Notes under the pieces: model-generated
The model's input: the letters and a program-made list of their open reading frames with translations, nothing else
Database searches by the model: none
What the model was told of the DNA's origin: nothing
Position numbers and translations under genes: made by a program
Shown: piece after piece, positions 36,972-45,973 of the stretch
How positions within the stretch are numbered: position 1 is the stretch's first letter
Layout: every line of letters begins with the position of its first letter
Source of the DNA: Chloroflexota bacterium
GTDB taxonomy: Bacteria > Chloroflexota > Dehalococcoidia > DSTF01 > RBG-16-68-14
Reading direction: 5' to 3'
DNA: 64,000 bases
Assembly: GCA_003228685.1 (NCBI GenBank)
Contig: QIFC01000100.1
Location: 1-64,000, forward strand

Positions 36972-38252
36972 CTAACGGCCGGTGTCCAACCAGTAAGGCG
37001 TGGCTACTGCCGCGGCCACTCGCAGCGCGGCCGCCGCGCTGAGCAGCGCGAGGATCGTGAAGGCCGGCCAGCGTTCGTTTGGATGGCGTGTCCGGCGAAT
37101 GGCGAACTCGGGCAGTATCAGCATCGCCATGCCGGCGATCATCATGCTCGCGACGCCGATGCCCACCGCGTGACGGGTTGCGTCGAGACCGTACGCGGGG
37201 ATGAATTCGCCTCCCGAGATCGCCCGCACGCCATAGTACGCGCTCAGCCCGCCCGCGATCAACAGCCACGCAAACGTCGCCCTGATGAGCCAGATATGGT
37301 GCGTCGATGCACCCGCGAGCCGGTTGGCCGCGGGCCGGAAGATGCCCACGACCCAGACGCCGGCCAGAAAGATCGGTCCGAGCGCCGCGAACGAGATCGC
37401 TTCGGTCCGCAAGAGCGCCGCGCTCCATGCGCCGCTGCCGACCCAGAGCGCGGCGATACCAAACACGAGCACCGCCGCGGCCAGCGCCAGGGCCAGCGCC
37501 TTGGCCTGGACCTGCGGCCTCGGCAAGCCGGAGATGCTCGGGATCGCGCGCGAGGCGACGCCCAGGATGAACATGGTGATGAATCCATAGAGCTGAACGT
37601 GCAGGAGGGCGGCTGATTCTATGGGCCTGATGACGTCGCTGCCGCGTTGGGCTGTGAGGACGACCAACGCGAGATTGATGCCGGCCTGCAGCACGAAGAA
37701 GGCGCCGGCCAGCACGAAGAAGTAGCCCGTTGCCTCAGCGCGGCTCTCCCGGTGCAGTAGCGTGCCCACGACCACGAGGGCGAAGGCGATAGCCGCCAGC
37801 ATGCCTAAGGAGCCCGAACTCACGAGGAGCGTTCGCTGCCACAGCCCTTCGCCCGCCGGCTGCGCGATCAATCGAAGCACCAACGCCAGCGACAGCAACG
37901 GCCACGATGCCCACGCCAGCGCTGGGAAACCGAGTGGCCGCCCTGAGAACCGGGGCATCAGCCGGTACGCCATGCCGATGATGAACAGCCCTACGAAGCC
38001 CAAGACCTGCGCCTGGCCATGCGCTTGGATGAGAGGCATAAAGCGGCGTCCCCAGCCCCACTCGAGGACGATGCTCAGGGGCGCCAGGATTGCCAGTGTG
38101 AAGCCAGCCAGGACAGCGAAGGCCATGCTCGTGAGAAGGAAGAGGTGGTACGGAGGGTCATGCCGCCAGAACGCTTCCGTGGAGGACGGCTCACCCGCCT
38201 CCGTCAGCGGTATCTGGGCTGACTGGCTCACCTGCATGCCTGAGTGTGTCAT
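36972..38252 (-). CDS. NnrS family protein
   Basis: WRHDPPYHLFLLTSMAFAVLAGFTLAI; FMPLIQAHGQAQVLGFVGLFIIGMAYRLMPRFSGRPL; multiple TM segments. Confidence 0.85.
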   Translation of the reverse strand: MTHSGMQVSQSAQIPLTEAGEPSSTEAFWRHDPPYHLFLLTSMAFAVLAGFTLAILAPLSIVLEWGWGRRFMPLIQAHGQAQVLGFVGLFIIGMAYRLMPRFSGRPLGFPALAWASWPLLSLALVLRLIAQPAGEGLWQRTLLVSSGSLGMLAAIAFALVVVGTLLHRESRAEATGYFFVLAGAFFVLQAGINLALVVLTAQRGSDVIRPIESAALLHVQLYGFITMFILGVASRAIPSISGLPRPQVQAKALALALAAAVLVFGIAALWVGSGAWSAALLRTEAISFAALGPIFLAGVWVVGIFRPAANRLAGASTHHIWLIRATFAWLLIAGGLSAYYGVRAISGGEFIPAYGLDATRHAVGIGVASMMIAGMAMLILPEFAIRRTRHPNERWPAFTILALLSAAAALRVAAAVATPYWLDTGR

Positions 38253-38297
38253 CTCAGGCGTTGTAGCGCACGGGAAGCAAGGCCCGGAGTTGGGGAG

Positions 38298-39491
38298 TCA
38301 GATGGCCCGTCCGCCCGCTAGTAGTCGCTCCAGCGCTTCCGCCTGCACGATGCGATAGACCTCTGCCAGGGGAATGCTGCGTTCGCGGGCGATGCGCGCG
38401 CAGGCCTCGTACTCCGGCGCGACGACCGGCTCGCGGCCCGGCAGGCGCTTCACTTTTACGGCGGCCGTTCCCAGGCTCGAATCGAACTCGAACGTCTCAC
38501 GCTTGGCCTCGTGCCGCGAAACCTCGCTCATGCGCACGCCCAGCGTGGACGTCTCGCTGAGCAGCACGTCGACGACTGCTTGCTCTCGATCGGCGGCGCA
38601 GAGGACCGATAGCAGCACGCCAGGGCGGCCCTTCTTCATCTGGACGGGCGTCATCCACACGTCGGCTGCGCCGGCGTCGAACAGCCGCTCCTGCGTATAG
38701 CCGAACAATTCGGGGCTCATGTCGTCGATGTTCGTCTCGATGAGCAGCATCGTCGATTGCGGGCGTGTCGTCTCGCCCAGCCAGACGCGCAACACGTTCG
38801 GCCTGTCCTCGGGATCGCGGCCGCCCGCGCCGTAGCCAACGCCGCGCAGCGTTATCGCTGGCCGTTCGAAGCGCGCCAGCGTCGCTACGATCGCCGCGCC
38901 CGTTGGCGTCACCAGCTCCATCTCAGGATCGGGGCTGGCCTTCATAGGCGCTCCTGCTTTCGTGAGCAGCGCAAGCGTTGCTGGTGCGGGCACCGGTAGC
39001 TGGCCGTGCTGGGTTTCGACCCAGCCCGCTCCCGCGGGGAGCGCCGAGCAGCAGAGCTGCTCGACGGCCAGCATGCGCAGCCCTGCGACGGCCCCCATCA
39101 CGTCGACGATCGCATCGACCGCGCCGACCTCATGGAACTCGACCTGGTCCGGCTGGCTGCCGTGGACGCTCGCCTCCGCCTCGGCCAGCGTCTGGAAGAC
39201 AGCCGTCCCGCGCTCCTTGTCGCCGGCGGGCAGGCTGCTTTTGTCGATCAGCGCGAGGATGTCCGGCAAGCGCCGGTGGGGCTGCTGCGTCTCCTCCAGC
39301 GACACCGTTACCTGCGTAGCCGCGAGACCCGCGCGTTGCGTCTTCGTCGAGTCGAGGCGGTATCCTTCGAGCGGGAGCTTCGCTAAGTCCGAGCGCAGGT
39401 CGTCTACCGATAGCCCCACGTCGATCAGCGCGCCCAGCAGCATGTCGCCGCTGATGCCGGAAAGGCAGTCAAGATACAGCACCTTCGTCAC
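38298..39491 (-). CDS. larC: Nickel pincer cofactor biosynthesis protein LarC
   Basis: VLYLDCLSGISGDMLLGALIDVG; VEFHEVGAVDAIVDVMGAVAGL; ETNIDDMSPELFGYTQERLFDAGAADVWMTPVQMKKGRPG. Confidence 0.93.
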   Translation of the reverse strand: MTKVLYLDCLSGISGDMLLGALIDVGLSVDDLRSDLAKLPLEGYRLDSTKTQRAGLAATQVTVSLEETQQPHRRLPDILALIDKSSLPAGDKERGTAVFQTLAEAEASVHGSQPDQVEFHEVGAVDAIVDVMGAVAGLRMLAVEQLCCSALPAGAGWVETQHGQLPVPAPATLALLTKAGAPMKASPDPEMELVTPTGAAIVATLARFERPAITLRGVGYGAGGRDPEDRPNVLRVWLGETTRPQSTMLLIETNIDDMSPELFGYTQERLFDAGAADVWMTPVQMKKGRPGVLLSVLCAADREQAVVDVLLSETSTLGVRMSEVSRHEAKRETFEFDSSLGTAAVKVKRLPGREPVVAPEYEACARIARERSIPLAEVYRIVQAEALERLLAGGRAI

Positions 39492-40300
39492 GCTGGCACC
39501 CGATTTCGATGTGCGTCGCAGCGGATGCACTCCTTGGCTACAAGGCAGAGGAGCGCTTCCGGATCGCTTTCGATCAGCTTTCGTGCAGTCTCAACGTAAG
39601 GCTGCAGTGCGTAGCAGCGCAACGTGGCGGCGCCGACCTCGGTGCGGCGCTCAAGGTGCTCCACGTGCGTCTGCAGGTCGTCGAACGGGTTGCCGCAGCC
39701 GCCAGACATGGCCATGCGCACACCATCCGGCGTCATCGCGTAGCGCTCGAATTGGCGCCTGCCTGCGAGCTGCTCCGCGAGGTGGATCGCCGTGCTGTTG
39801 GTGTGCGTCACCCCGAGCAGAAGCACATCGCCGCCGGCTTGCATCAATCGATTGATCGGCTCGACAGCATCGATGTCGGTGCCTGCCCCGCAGAGTTCGC
39901 CCGCAAGCGCGCCGTAGGCGACGAACGACATCATTGGATTGCCCGAGCGCGACACGTCATACTCGCGGCGAAATGTCTCGTTGATCACGCCCATCGTTGA
40001 GTTCGCGGGCGTGTTGTGCGTGAACGGCTCGACCTGGCTGATGTCCCAGCCTTCGGGCGGTCTCGTTGGATAGGCATTGTTCTCGAACAAGCCGCGTTCG
40101 TCCCAGACCGCGCTCCGGTGCGACGCGAACGCCGGCATCATGAGTGTCGCGGAGGCGTCCACCAGCGCTTGCACCACGGCCGCGGGATCGCCATCGACAC
40201 CGCCGAACGCCTTGTAGGAGGAGTGCACGAGCACGTGCGATGCGGAACTCAGGCCAAGCTCCCGCAGCCCGCGCTCGATGTCTGCCTGCGTGACGTTCAT
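39488..40300 (-). CDS. AAC(3)-family aminoglycoside N3-acetyltransferase-like protein
   Basis: LREL..SASHVLVHSSYKAFGGVDGDPAAVVQALVDASATLMMPAFA; NTPANSTMGVINETFRR; LLLGVTHTNSTAIHLAE. Confidence 0.88.
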   Translation of the reverse strand: MNVTQADIERGLRELGLSSASHVLVHSSYKAFGGVDGDPAAVVQALVDASATLMMPAFASHRSAVWDERGLFENNAYPTRPPEGWDISQVEPFTHNTPANSTMGVINETFRREYDVSRSGNPMMSFVAYGALAGELCGAGTDIDAVEPINRLMQAGGDVLLLGVTHTNSTAIHLAEQLAGRRQFERYAMTPDGVRMAMSGGCGNPFDDLQTHVEHLERRTEVGAATLRCYALQPYVETARKLIESDPEALLCLVAKECIRCDAHRNRVPA

Positions 40301-40306
40301 CGCTGC

Positions 40307-41164
40307 TCAGTCCGGCCGTTCGTTCAGCGCCAGCCGGTTGATGACGGCCGCCTGGTAGCCGGCGCCGAAGCCGTTGTCGATGTTCACGACGGAGACGCCT
40401 GCCGCGCAGGCGTTCAGCATCGCCAGCAGCGCCGCGATGCCGCCGAAGCTCGCTCCGTAACCGACGGACGTCGGCACCGCGATCACGGGCACCGCGACTA
40501 GGCCCGCCACGACGCTCGGCAGTGCACCCTCCATGCCGGCAACCACGACAAGCACTCGCGCATCTTGCAGTGCGGGCACGTGGTCGAGCAAGCGATGCAG
40601 CCCGGCGACGCCTACGTCGTGGATGCGCTCGACTTCATGGCCCATCAGTTCGGCAGTGACGGCGGCCTCCTCGGCCACGGGCAGGTCGGCCGTGCCGCCG
40701 CAGAGGATCGTCACGCCGGGGTCCTTGCGGCGAGGCTCCTCCTCCAGCGTGATTGCGCGCGCCGTCTTGTGGTAGGTGGCGTTGGGCAGCGCTGCGAGCA
40801 CGCCCTCCGCGCAGGCGGCGTCTGCTCGCGTGATCAGCAGCCGTCCCGTGCGCTCCGCGATCTTGGCTGCGATCTCGGCCGTCTGCGCCGGCGTTTTGCC
40901 CTCCGCGAGCACCACTTCCGGCAGCGCGTCGCGAAGCGCGCGATGATGGTCGATCTTGGCGAACCCGACGTCCTCGTAGGGGAGCAGGCGCAGATCGGCG
41001 ACGGCGGCCTCGATGCTCATCGTGCCGTCGGCGACGCCTGCCAGCAGGTCGCGAAGTCTCTGTTCGTCGATAGCGGTCCTCCCGTGCCAGGAAGTATACC
41101 AACGGCGCCTTCTGTGATACCGATCTTGAGGCCGCGTGCTTCTCTCCGCTAGACTAGCCACCAC
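40307..41164 (-). CDS. larB: Nickel pincer cofactor biosynthesis protein LarB
   Basis: RLRDLLAGVADGTMSIEAAVADLRLLPYEDVGFAKIDHHRALRDALPEVVLAEGKTPAQTAEI; VVVAGMEGALPSVVAGLVAVPVIAVPTSVGYG. Confidence 0.92.
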   Translation of the reverse strand: MVASLAERSTRPQDRYHRRRRWYTSWHGRTAIDEQRLRDLLAGVADGTMSIEAAVADLRLLPYEDVGFAKIDHHRALRDALPEVVLAEGKTPAQTAEIAAKIAERTGRLLITRADAACAEGVLAALPNATYHKTARAITLEEEPRRKDPGVTILCGGTADLPVAEEAAVTAELMGHEVERIHDVGVAGLHRLLDHVPALQDARVLVVVAGMEGALPSVVAGLVAVPVIAVPTSVGYGASFGGIAALLAMLNACAAGVSVVNIDNGFGAGYQAAVINRLALNERPD

Positions 41165-41193
41165 TCAAGTCTGGCAATAGAAGGAGAGACCAC

Positions 41194-42267
41194 ATGACGA
41201 CTCAACAACTAGACCAGGCGAAGCAGCTGGCGTTCACGGTCAAGATGACTGGCATCTTGAATGGCGGGAGCTTGGCTCTGATGTGCAGCATTGGCCACCG
41301 GACCGGCCTGTTCGACACCATGGACGAGCTAGAACCGTCGACCAGTCAGCAGATCGCGGACGCAGCCGGCCTCAACGAACGCTACGTGCGGGAGTGGCTC
41401 GGCGCCATGGTGACGGGCGGCATCGTGGAGTACGAACGTAATGCGGCCCGCTATTCGCTGCCGCCCGAGCATGCGGCCTCTATCACCCGCGCTGCGGGGC
41501 CCGGCAATCTGGCGGTCTGGACGCAGTTCGTGGGCTTTCTGGCTGCCGTGGAAGATCCGATTATCGAAAGCTTCCGAAACGGCGGCGGCGTGCCCTACTC
41601 TTCCTATCCAACGTTCCAACAGTGCGCGGCCGAATCGAGCGCCGGCGTGTTTGACGCCACGCTCATCGACGTGACGTTGCCGCTCGTGCCGGGCCTTATC
41701 GAACGGATGAAGGAAGGCATCGACGTGGCCGACGTTGGCTGTGGCCAGGGCCACGCAATCAACCTCATGGCGCAGTCCTTCCCGAACAGCCGCTTCACGG
41801 GCTACGATTTCTCAGAGGAAGGTGTTGCCGCGGGCAGGGAAGAGGCATCCGCGATGGGCCTCACGAACGCCGCGTTCGAGGCCAAAGACGTCTCCACGCT
41901 GGACGGCTCGACGCAGTTCGATCTCATTACGACGTTCGACGCGATCCACGACCAGGCCCAGCCGGCGCAAGTGCCGCAGGGCATCGCGGATTCGCTTCAT
42001 CCTGATGGCGTCTACCTCTGCGTAGATGTGCGAGCGAATACGAATGTCGCGGACAACATGGACCACCCGATGGGGCCGTTTCTCTACACGATCTCAGCCA
42101 TGCACTGCATGACTGTGTCGCTTGCGCTCGATGGCGAAGGCTTGGGAACAGTGTGGGGCGAGCAGAAGGCGCTGGAAATGCTCGCTGAGGCGGGCTTCTC
42201 CGACGTCTCAGTCGAGAACGTCGAAGGCGACCTGATGAACAACTACTACGTCGCCCGCAAGGGATAA
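41194..42267 (+). CDS. Class I SAM-dependent methyltransferase with N-terminal winged helix
   Basis: SQQIADAAGLNERYVREWLGAMVTGGIVEYE; VADVGCGQGHAINLMAQSFPNSRFTGYDFSEEGV. Confidence 0.9.
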   Translation: MTTQQLDQAKQLAFTVKMTGILNGGSLALMCSIGHRTGLFDTMDELEPSTSQQIADAAGLNERYVREWLGAMVTGGIVEYERNAARYSLPPEHAASITRAAGPGNLAVWTQFVGFLAAVEDPIIESFRNGGGVPYSSYPTFQQCAAESSAGVFDATLIDVTLPLVPGLIERMKEGIDVADVGCGQGHAINLMAQSFPNSRFTGYDFSEEGVAAGREEASAMGLTNAAFEAKDVSTLDGSTQFDLITTFDAIHDQAQPAQVPQGIADSLHPDGVYLCVDVRANTNVADNMDHPMGPFLYTISAMHCMTVSLALDGEGLGTVWGEQKALEMLAEAGFSDVSVENVEGDLMNNYYVARKG

Positions 42268-42269
42268 CG

Positions 42270-43139
42270 CTAGAGCCTAATCTCGCCCTCGATCACGGTG
42301 ACTGCGCGCCCGCCGATCTCGGCGCGACCGTTGTCGTCGAGCACGCGCACGAAGACCCTACCATCGCGGCCCAGTTCTGTTCCCTGCGTCGAGACGTACT
42401 CGTCGCCGAGAGCGTCGAGCATGGCAACATGCGCGAGATATGCGGGCAGGGCGGCGTTGGCGCTCCCCGTGACGGGGTCCTCCGGCACGCCGAACGCCGG
42501 CGCGAAGCAGCGGATGTGGACACGCGGCTCGCCGTCCAGTAGCGCGAAGGGCGCGAGCCCTGTGAGATCGTGCTCGCGGCTCAGTTTCGCAACGGCGGTG
42601 ATGTCCGGCTTCAGTCCCGCAACGGCGCTGCTGTTCTCCAAGCCGACGAAGAGCCAGATGGGGCCGTTGTTCATCGCGGCCGGCGCTGGCTCAGCGAGGA
42701 CCTGTCCGCCTAGTGCCGCGGAGATCGCGTCTGCCAGATCTCCGTACTCCTTCACGAACGCCGCCTCCGGCGCCTCGACCGCGATACGTCGCCCCGCGTC
42801 GCCGTCCATGACGCTCATGGGAAGCACGCCGGCGCCGCACTCCTGCCGGAACTTGGGGCCGCTGATGACGCCGGCCTCCAGCGCCGCGTGCGCGGAGCCC
42901 ACCGTCGGGTGCCCCGCGAACGGCAGTTCGTGTTCGGGCGTGAAGATGCGCAGGCGGTAGTCGGCCTCTGGCGTCGTGGGCGTCAGCAAGAACGTGGTCT
43001 CGGACAGGTTCGTCCACGCGGCGATGCGCTGCATTTCCTCGGGTTCGATGCCGTCCGCGTCGAGCACGACCGCAACCGGATTGCCATACAACGGGCGGTC
43101 CGTGAACACATCGACCTGCTTGAACTTGTAGGTAGGCAT
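42270..43139 (-). CDS. PhzF family isomerase
   Basis: YKFKQVDVFTDRPLYGNPVAVVLDADG; NLSETTFLL; RIFTPEHELPFAGHPTVGSAHA; DPVTGSANAALPAYL. Confidence 0.95.
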   Translation of the reverse strand: MPTYKFKQVDVFTDRPLYGNPVAVVLDADGIEPEEMQRIAAWTNLSETTFLLTPTTPEADYRLRIFTPEHELPFAGHPTVGSAHAALEAGVISGPKFRQECGAGVLPMSVMDGDAGRRIAVEAPEAAFVKEYGDLADAISAALGGQVLAEPAPAAMNNGPIWLFVGLENSSAVAGLKPDITAVAKLSREHDLTGLAPFALLDGEPRVHIRCFAPAFGVPEDPVTGSANAALPAYLAHVAMLDALGDEYVSTQGTELGRDGRVFVRVLDDNGRAEIGGRAVTVIEGEIRL

Positions 43140-43263
43140 GCAGGCAGTATAGCTACGTACGATGCTTCACTACGTGGGCAGGTTCACGGAGGGCGCGGTT
43201 CACTCAGGAGCCACACTGGGTCTCCTACATGCTGATATAACTGGCATTATATTGCATTATGTA

Positions 43264-43293
43264 TTGACATAGCTGTGTGGTTCATGCTTTACT
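43264..43293 (+). promoter_or_regulatory. Putative sigma-70 promoter
   Basis: TTGACA - 18 nt - TTTACT in a visibly AT-rich segment, 30 bp before the 43323 ORF. Confidence 0.4.
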
Positions 43294-43322
43294 GTTGCTG
43301 TATACGGAAAGGATTAAGGCTC

Positions 43323-43817
43323 ATGAGTAGTGATATAAAAAGTGTTCAACTCTTTGATGCGCTTCGAATCGAAGATCAGAAGATGGTGCAGCTTGGTGAG
43401 GCGCTGGAGAAGGCCCAAGCTGACTTCGCGGTAGGCAGTGTCAGGTACGCCGCCGTTCGAGACATGGTGTGGAAAACGTCCGGCAATCCCTATCAGAGGC
43501 CGGACGCCGCGAAACTGTTGCCCAGCAAGGGCAAGTATCGATACGTGGAAATGCCTATAGGCGATGCCGCCATGCACGTACTCAAGGAAGAAACTGAGCC
43601 CATGATTGTTGGCATAATTCTCTTGCGGCTCTACGAAAGTGGGCTAAGGGGCGCAGATGGCGGCTTGGCTGATGGCAGATCGCTTAATGCTGCCCTGATG
43701 ACGATGGTGCGCACCGGTCAGGTCAAGAAGATAGATCCAGCGAAAGAGGATGGCTTGACTCGTTATGAGCCGGTGATCGACGAGCCGGATGCATCTGATT
43801 GGGAAGACGAAGGCTAG
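43323..43817 (+). CDS. Hypothetical protein, possibly winged-helix-like C-term
   Basis: Open frame with promoter-like sequence upstream; LNAALMTMVRTGQVKKIDPAKEDGLTRYEP resembles a wHTH/wing end. Confidence 0.6.
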   Translation: MSSDIKSVQLFDALRIEDQKMVQLGEALEKAQADFAVGSVRYAAVRDMVWKTSGNPYQRPDAAKLLPSKGKYRYVEMPIGDAAMHVLKEETEPMIVGIILLRLYESGLRGADGGLADGRSLNAALMTMVRTGQVKKIDPAKEDGLTRYEPVIDEPDASDWEDEG

Positions 43818-43831
43818 GAGACCCGCCCACG

Positions 43832-44011
43832 ATGGTTTTTCTCTTTCTTTCCGTCGTTGCTGTCCTCATTGTGATGGGTCCGTTGGTCTTCCTGGCCACG
43901 CGTACCTATCCCAGGCTTGACCTCATGCTTCAAGGCCCGTGGTTCAAATTTGCACTTCGCGGTGAATCCAAAGACACAAATAGCGATACGGACTCAACAC
44001 AGCAGGACTAG
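43832..44011 (+). CDS. Small membrane protein (59 aa)
   Basis: MVFLFLSVVAVLIVMGPLVFLATRTYPRLDLMLQGPWFKFALRGESKDTNSDTDSTQQD; one TM, 14 nt after the upstream stop. Confidence 0.55.
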   Translation: MVFLFLSVVAVLIVMGPLVFLATRTYPRLDLMLQGPWFKFALRGESKDTNSDTDSTQQD

Positions 44012-44093
44012 CCCGGCCCTTTTGTAGACACATCTCGCGGGCTATCCGTATAATGGCCTTATCAACGTCCCCGGGCATCCTAGGAATGAGCCT

Positions 44094-44921
44094 TTGGTAG
44101 CTACAGAGACGACACAAGACCTGGTCGCGACGACGCGACGCATTCGCCGCCATATCATCGAGATGACGGCCGAGGCCGGCAGCGGCCACCCCGGCGGATC
44201 GCTGTCATCGGTCGAGATCCTGACAGCCCTCTACTTCCGTGTGATGAACCACAAACCGGACGAGCCGGACTGGCCCGACCGCGACCGCTTCATCCTCAGC
44301 AAGGGGCACTGCACGCCCGTTTATTACAGCACGCTCGCGGAGGCAGGCTACTTCCCAATCGACGAGCTGATGACGTTCCGCAAGCTCAACAGCCGCCTCC
44401 AGGGCCACCCGAAGGTCAACACCGCGCCCGGCATCGAGATGTCGTCCGGCTCGCTGGGGCAGGGCCTTTCCTACTCGATCGGCCAGTGCCTGGCGGCGCG
44501 GCTCGACAATCGCGACTATCGCCTCTACTGCCTGATGGGCGACGGCGAATGCCAGGAAGGCCAGACGTGGGAGGCGCTGATGTGCGCACCCTATTACGAA
44601 CTCGACAACCTGACGGCCATCATCGACCGCAACGGTGTCCAGAACGACTACTTCGTCAAGGACACGATGGAGTTGGAGCCGCTCGATATCAGGTTGAACG
44701 CGTTCGGCTGGCACGTCCTCACTGTCGATGGCCACGACCTCGATGAGCTGCTCAGCGCCTTCGATGACTCCAAGCGCATGAAGGGCAAGCCTACCGTCAT
44801 CGTCGCCAAGACCACGAAGGGCAAGGGCGTCAGCTACATGGAGAACGACCCCAGCTGGCACGGCAAAGCGCCCAACCCCGAGCAGGTCGCGCAGGCGCTG
44901 GCGGAGATCGGACGAGAATAG
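44094..44921 (+). CDS. Transketolase, N-terminal (TPP-binding) subunit
   Basis: IRRHIIEMTAEAGSGHPGGSLSSVEILTALYF; GDGECQEGQTWEALMCAPYYELDNLTAIIDRNGVQND. Confidence 0.95.
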   Translation: MVATETTQDLVATTRRIRRHIIEMTAEAGSGHPGGSLSSVEILTALYFRVMNHKPDEPDWPDRDRFILSKGHCTPVYYSTLAEAGYFPIDELMTFRKLNSRLQGHPKVNTAPGIEMSSGSLGQGLSYSIGQCLAARLDNRDYRLYCLMGDGECQEGQTWEALMCAPYYELDNLTAIIDRNGVQNDYFVKDTMELEPLDIRLNAFGWHVLTVDGHDLDELLSAFDDSKRMKGKPTVIVAKTTKGKGVSYMENDPSWHGKAPNPEQVAQALAEIGRE

Positions 44922-45320
44922 ATGGTGAGCGAAGAAGAGGCGGCATCGAAATTAGGACTCGCGCGCGAGCACTTCGACCGTGCAGCAACGGCGTCTTGGG
45001 AGCCTGAGGATCGCGAGGCTACAGTCATTTGGACATTCTATGCATATGAGAATGCCGTCGTCGCCGCCGCCGACCAGGTGGGCATCTCTTGGACCAAGAA
45101 CCATCCTTCTAAACAGGCCGCCGCTCGAGAGCTGCATTCAGCGGGGCATGTGCCGGTTGATGTGAGTGAAACGCTTGAGCAACTTAATGAACTTCGCAAG
45201 GATGTTTCATATGGTGAACCTGGGCCTGACCTCGCTGAACTCGATCTGGAAGACCTGCTCTCAGAGCTAGAGAGCTTCATTGAGATGGTGGCGAAGCTGT
45301 TTGAGGGAGACTCTGCGTGA
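44922..45320 (+). CDS. HEPN-like domain protein (putative toxin partner)
   Basis: AATASWEPEDREATVIWTFYAYENAVVAAADQVG; LNELRKDVSYGE HEPN-like R..Y motif; paired with an MNT-like gene. Confidence 0.6.
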   Translation: MVSEEEAASKLGLAREHFDRAATASWEPEDREATVIWTFYAYENAVVAAADQVGISWTKNHPSKQAAARELHSAGHVPVDVSETLEQLNELRKDVSYGEPGPDLAELDLEDLLSELESFIEMVAKLFEGDSA

Positions 45321-45973
45321 GATCTGATAGGAGATGGAAGCGGGCTGCCGATAAGACCATCGCGAGTCTAGACGAGCAAAGCTTGCTAGATCAATCAACC
45401 GTGCTCCTTATCGGTTCCATGGCCAGAGACACGGCAGGACCTGATAGCGACATTGATCTCTTAGTGGTAAGCCCAAAGCGCGGTCCGCGACTGTCCACTG
45501 CGCCCGACGTTCAGGTGTTCAGTATCACAAGATCTGAATTTGTCGACCGCTTGAAGTGTGGCGACGACTTCCCGCACTGGGCTGTTCGTTTCGGCAGAGC
45601 GATCTCAGACAGATCCCACTGGTGGGATGAGTTACAGCAGAACCCAGCGTTGCGGACGTGGCCTGACTGGCGGCGGAAGCGTAGACAAACTAAAAAACGA
45701 CTACGTTTCGCGACGCCGTTGCTGAAGTCCGGCGACTACGATCACGCGAGAGAGGAATTGTTTCTTGCAGCTCGTCACCTGGGTCGAGCAATTCTGTTGA
45801 AGGAACGCGTTTTCCCTTTGTCTCAGCCCGAGCTTCCGGCGCAGCTGCGTGACGTGGATCATATCGAGCTTGCTGGATTGCTTGACTCGCTGGTAGATGA
45901 AGCTGCCCAACCTGACAAGCTCAAAGAAGCTGAACTGGTCCTGAGTGCAATCCTGGAGGATCTTGAAGAATGA
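45317..45973 (+). CDS. MNT-type nucleotidyltransferase-domain protein
   Basis: VLLIGSMARDTAGPDSDIDLLVV fits GSx10DxD; helical C-terminal extension. Confidence 0.8.
   Translation: MRSDRRWKRAADKTIASLDEQSLLDQSTVLLIGSMARDTAGPDSDIDLLVVSPKRGPRLSTAPDVQVFSITRSEFVDRLKCGDDFPHWAVRFGRAISDRSHWWDELQQNPALRTWPDWRRKRRQTKKRLRFATPLLKSGDYDHAREELFLAARHLGRAILLKERVFPLSQPELPAQLRDVDHIELAGLLDSLVDEAAQPDKLKEAELVLSAILEDLEE

Noticed and set aside
39488-40300. Aminoglycoside resistance gene
   Set aside because: AAC(3)-family fold is clear, but its position within a lar operon makes a resistance function unsupported
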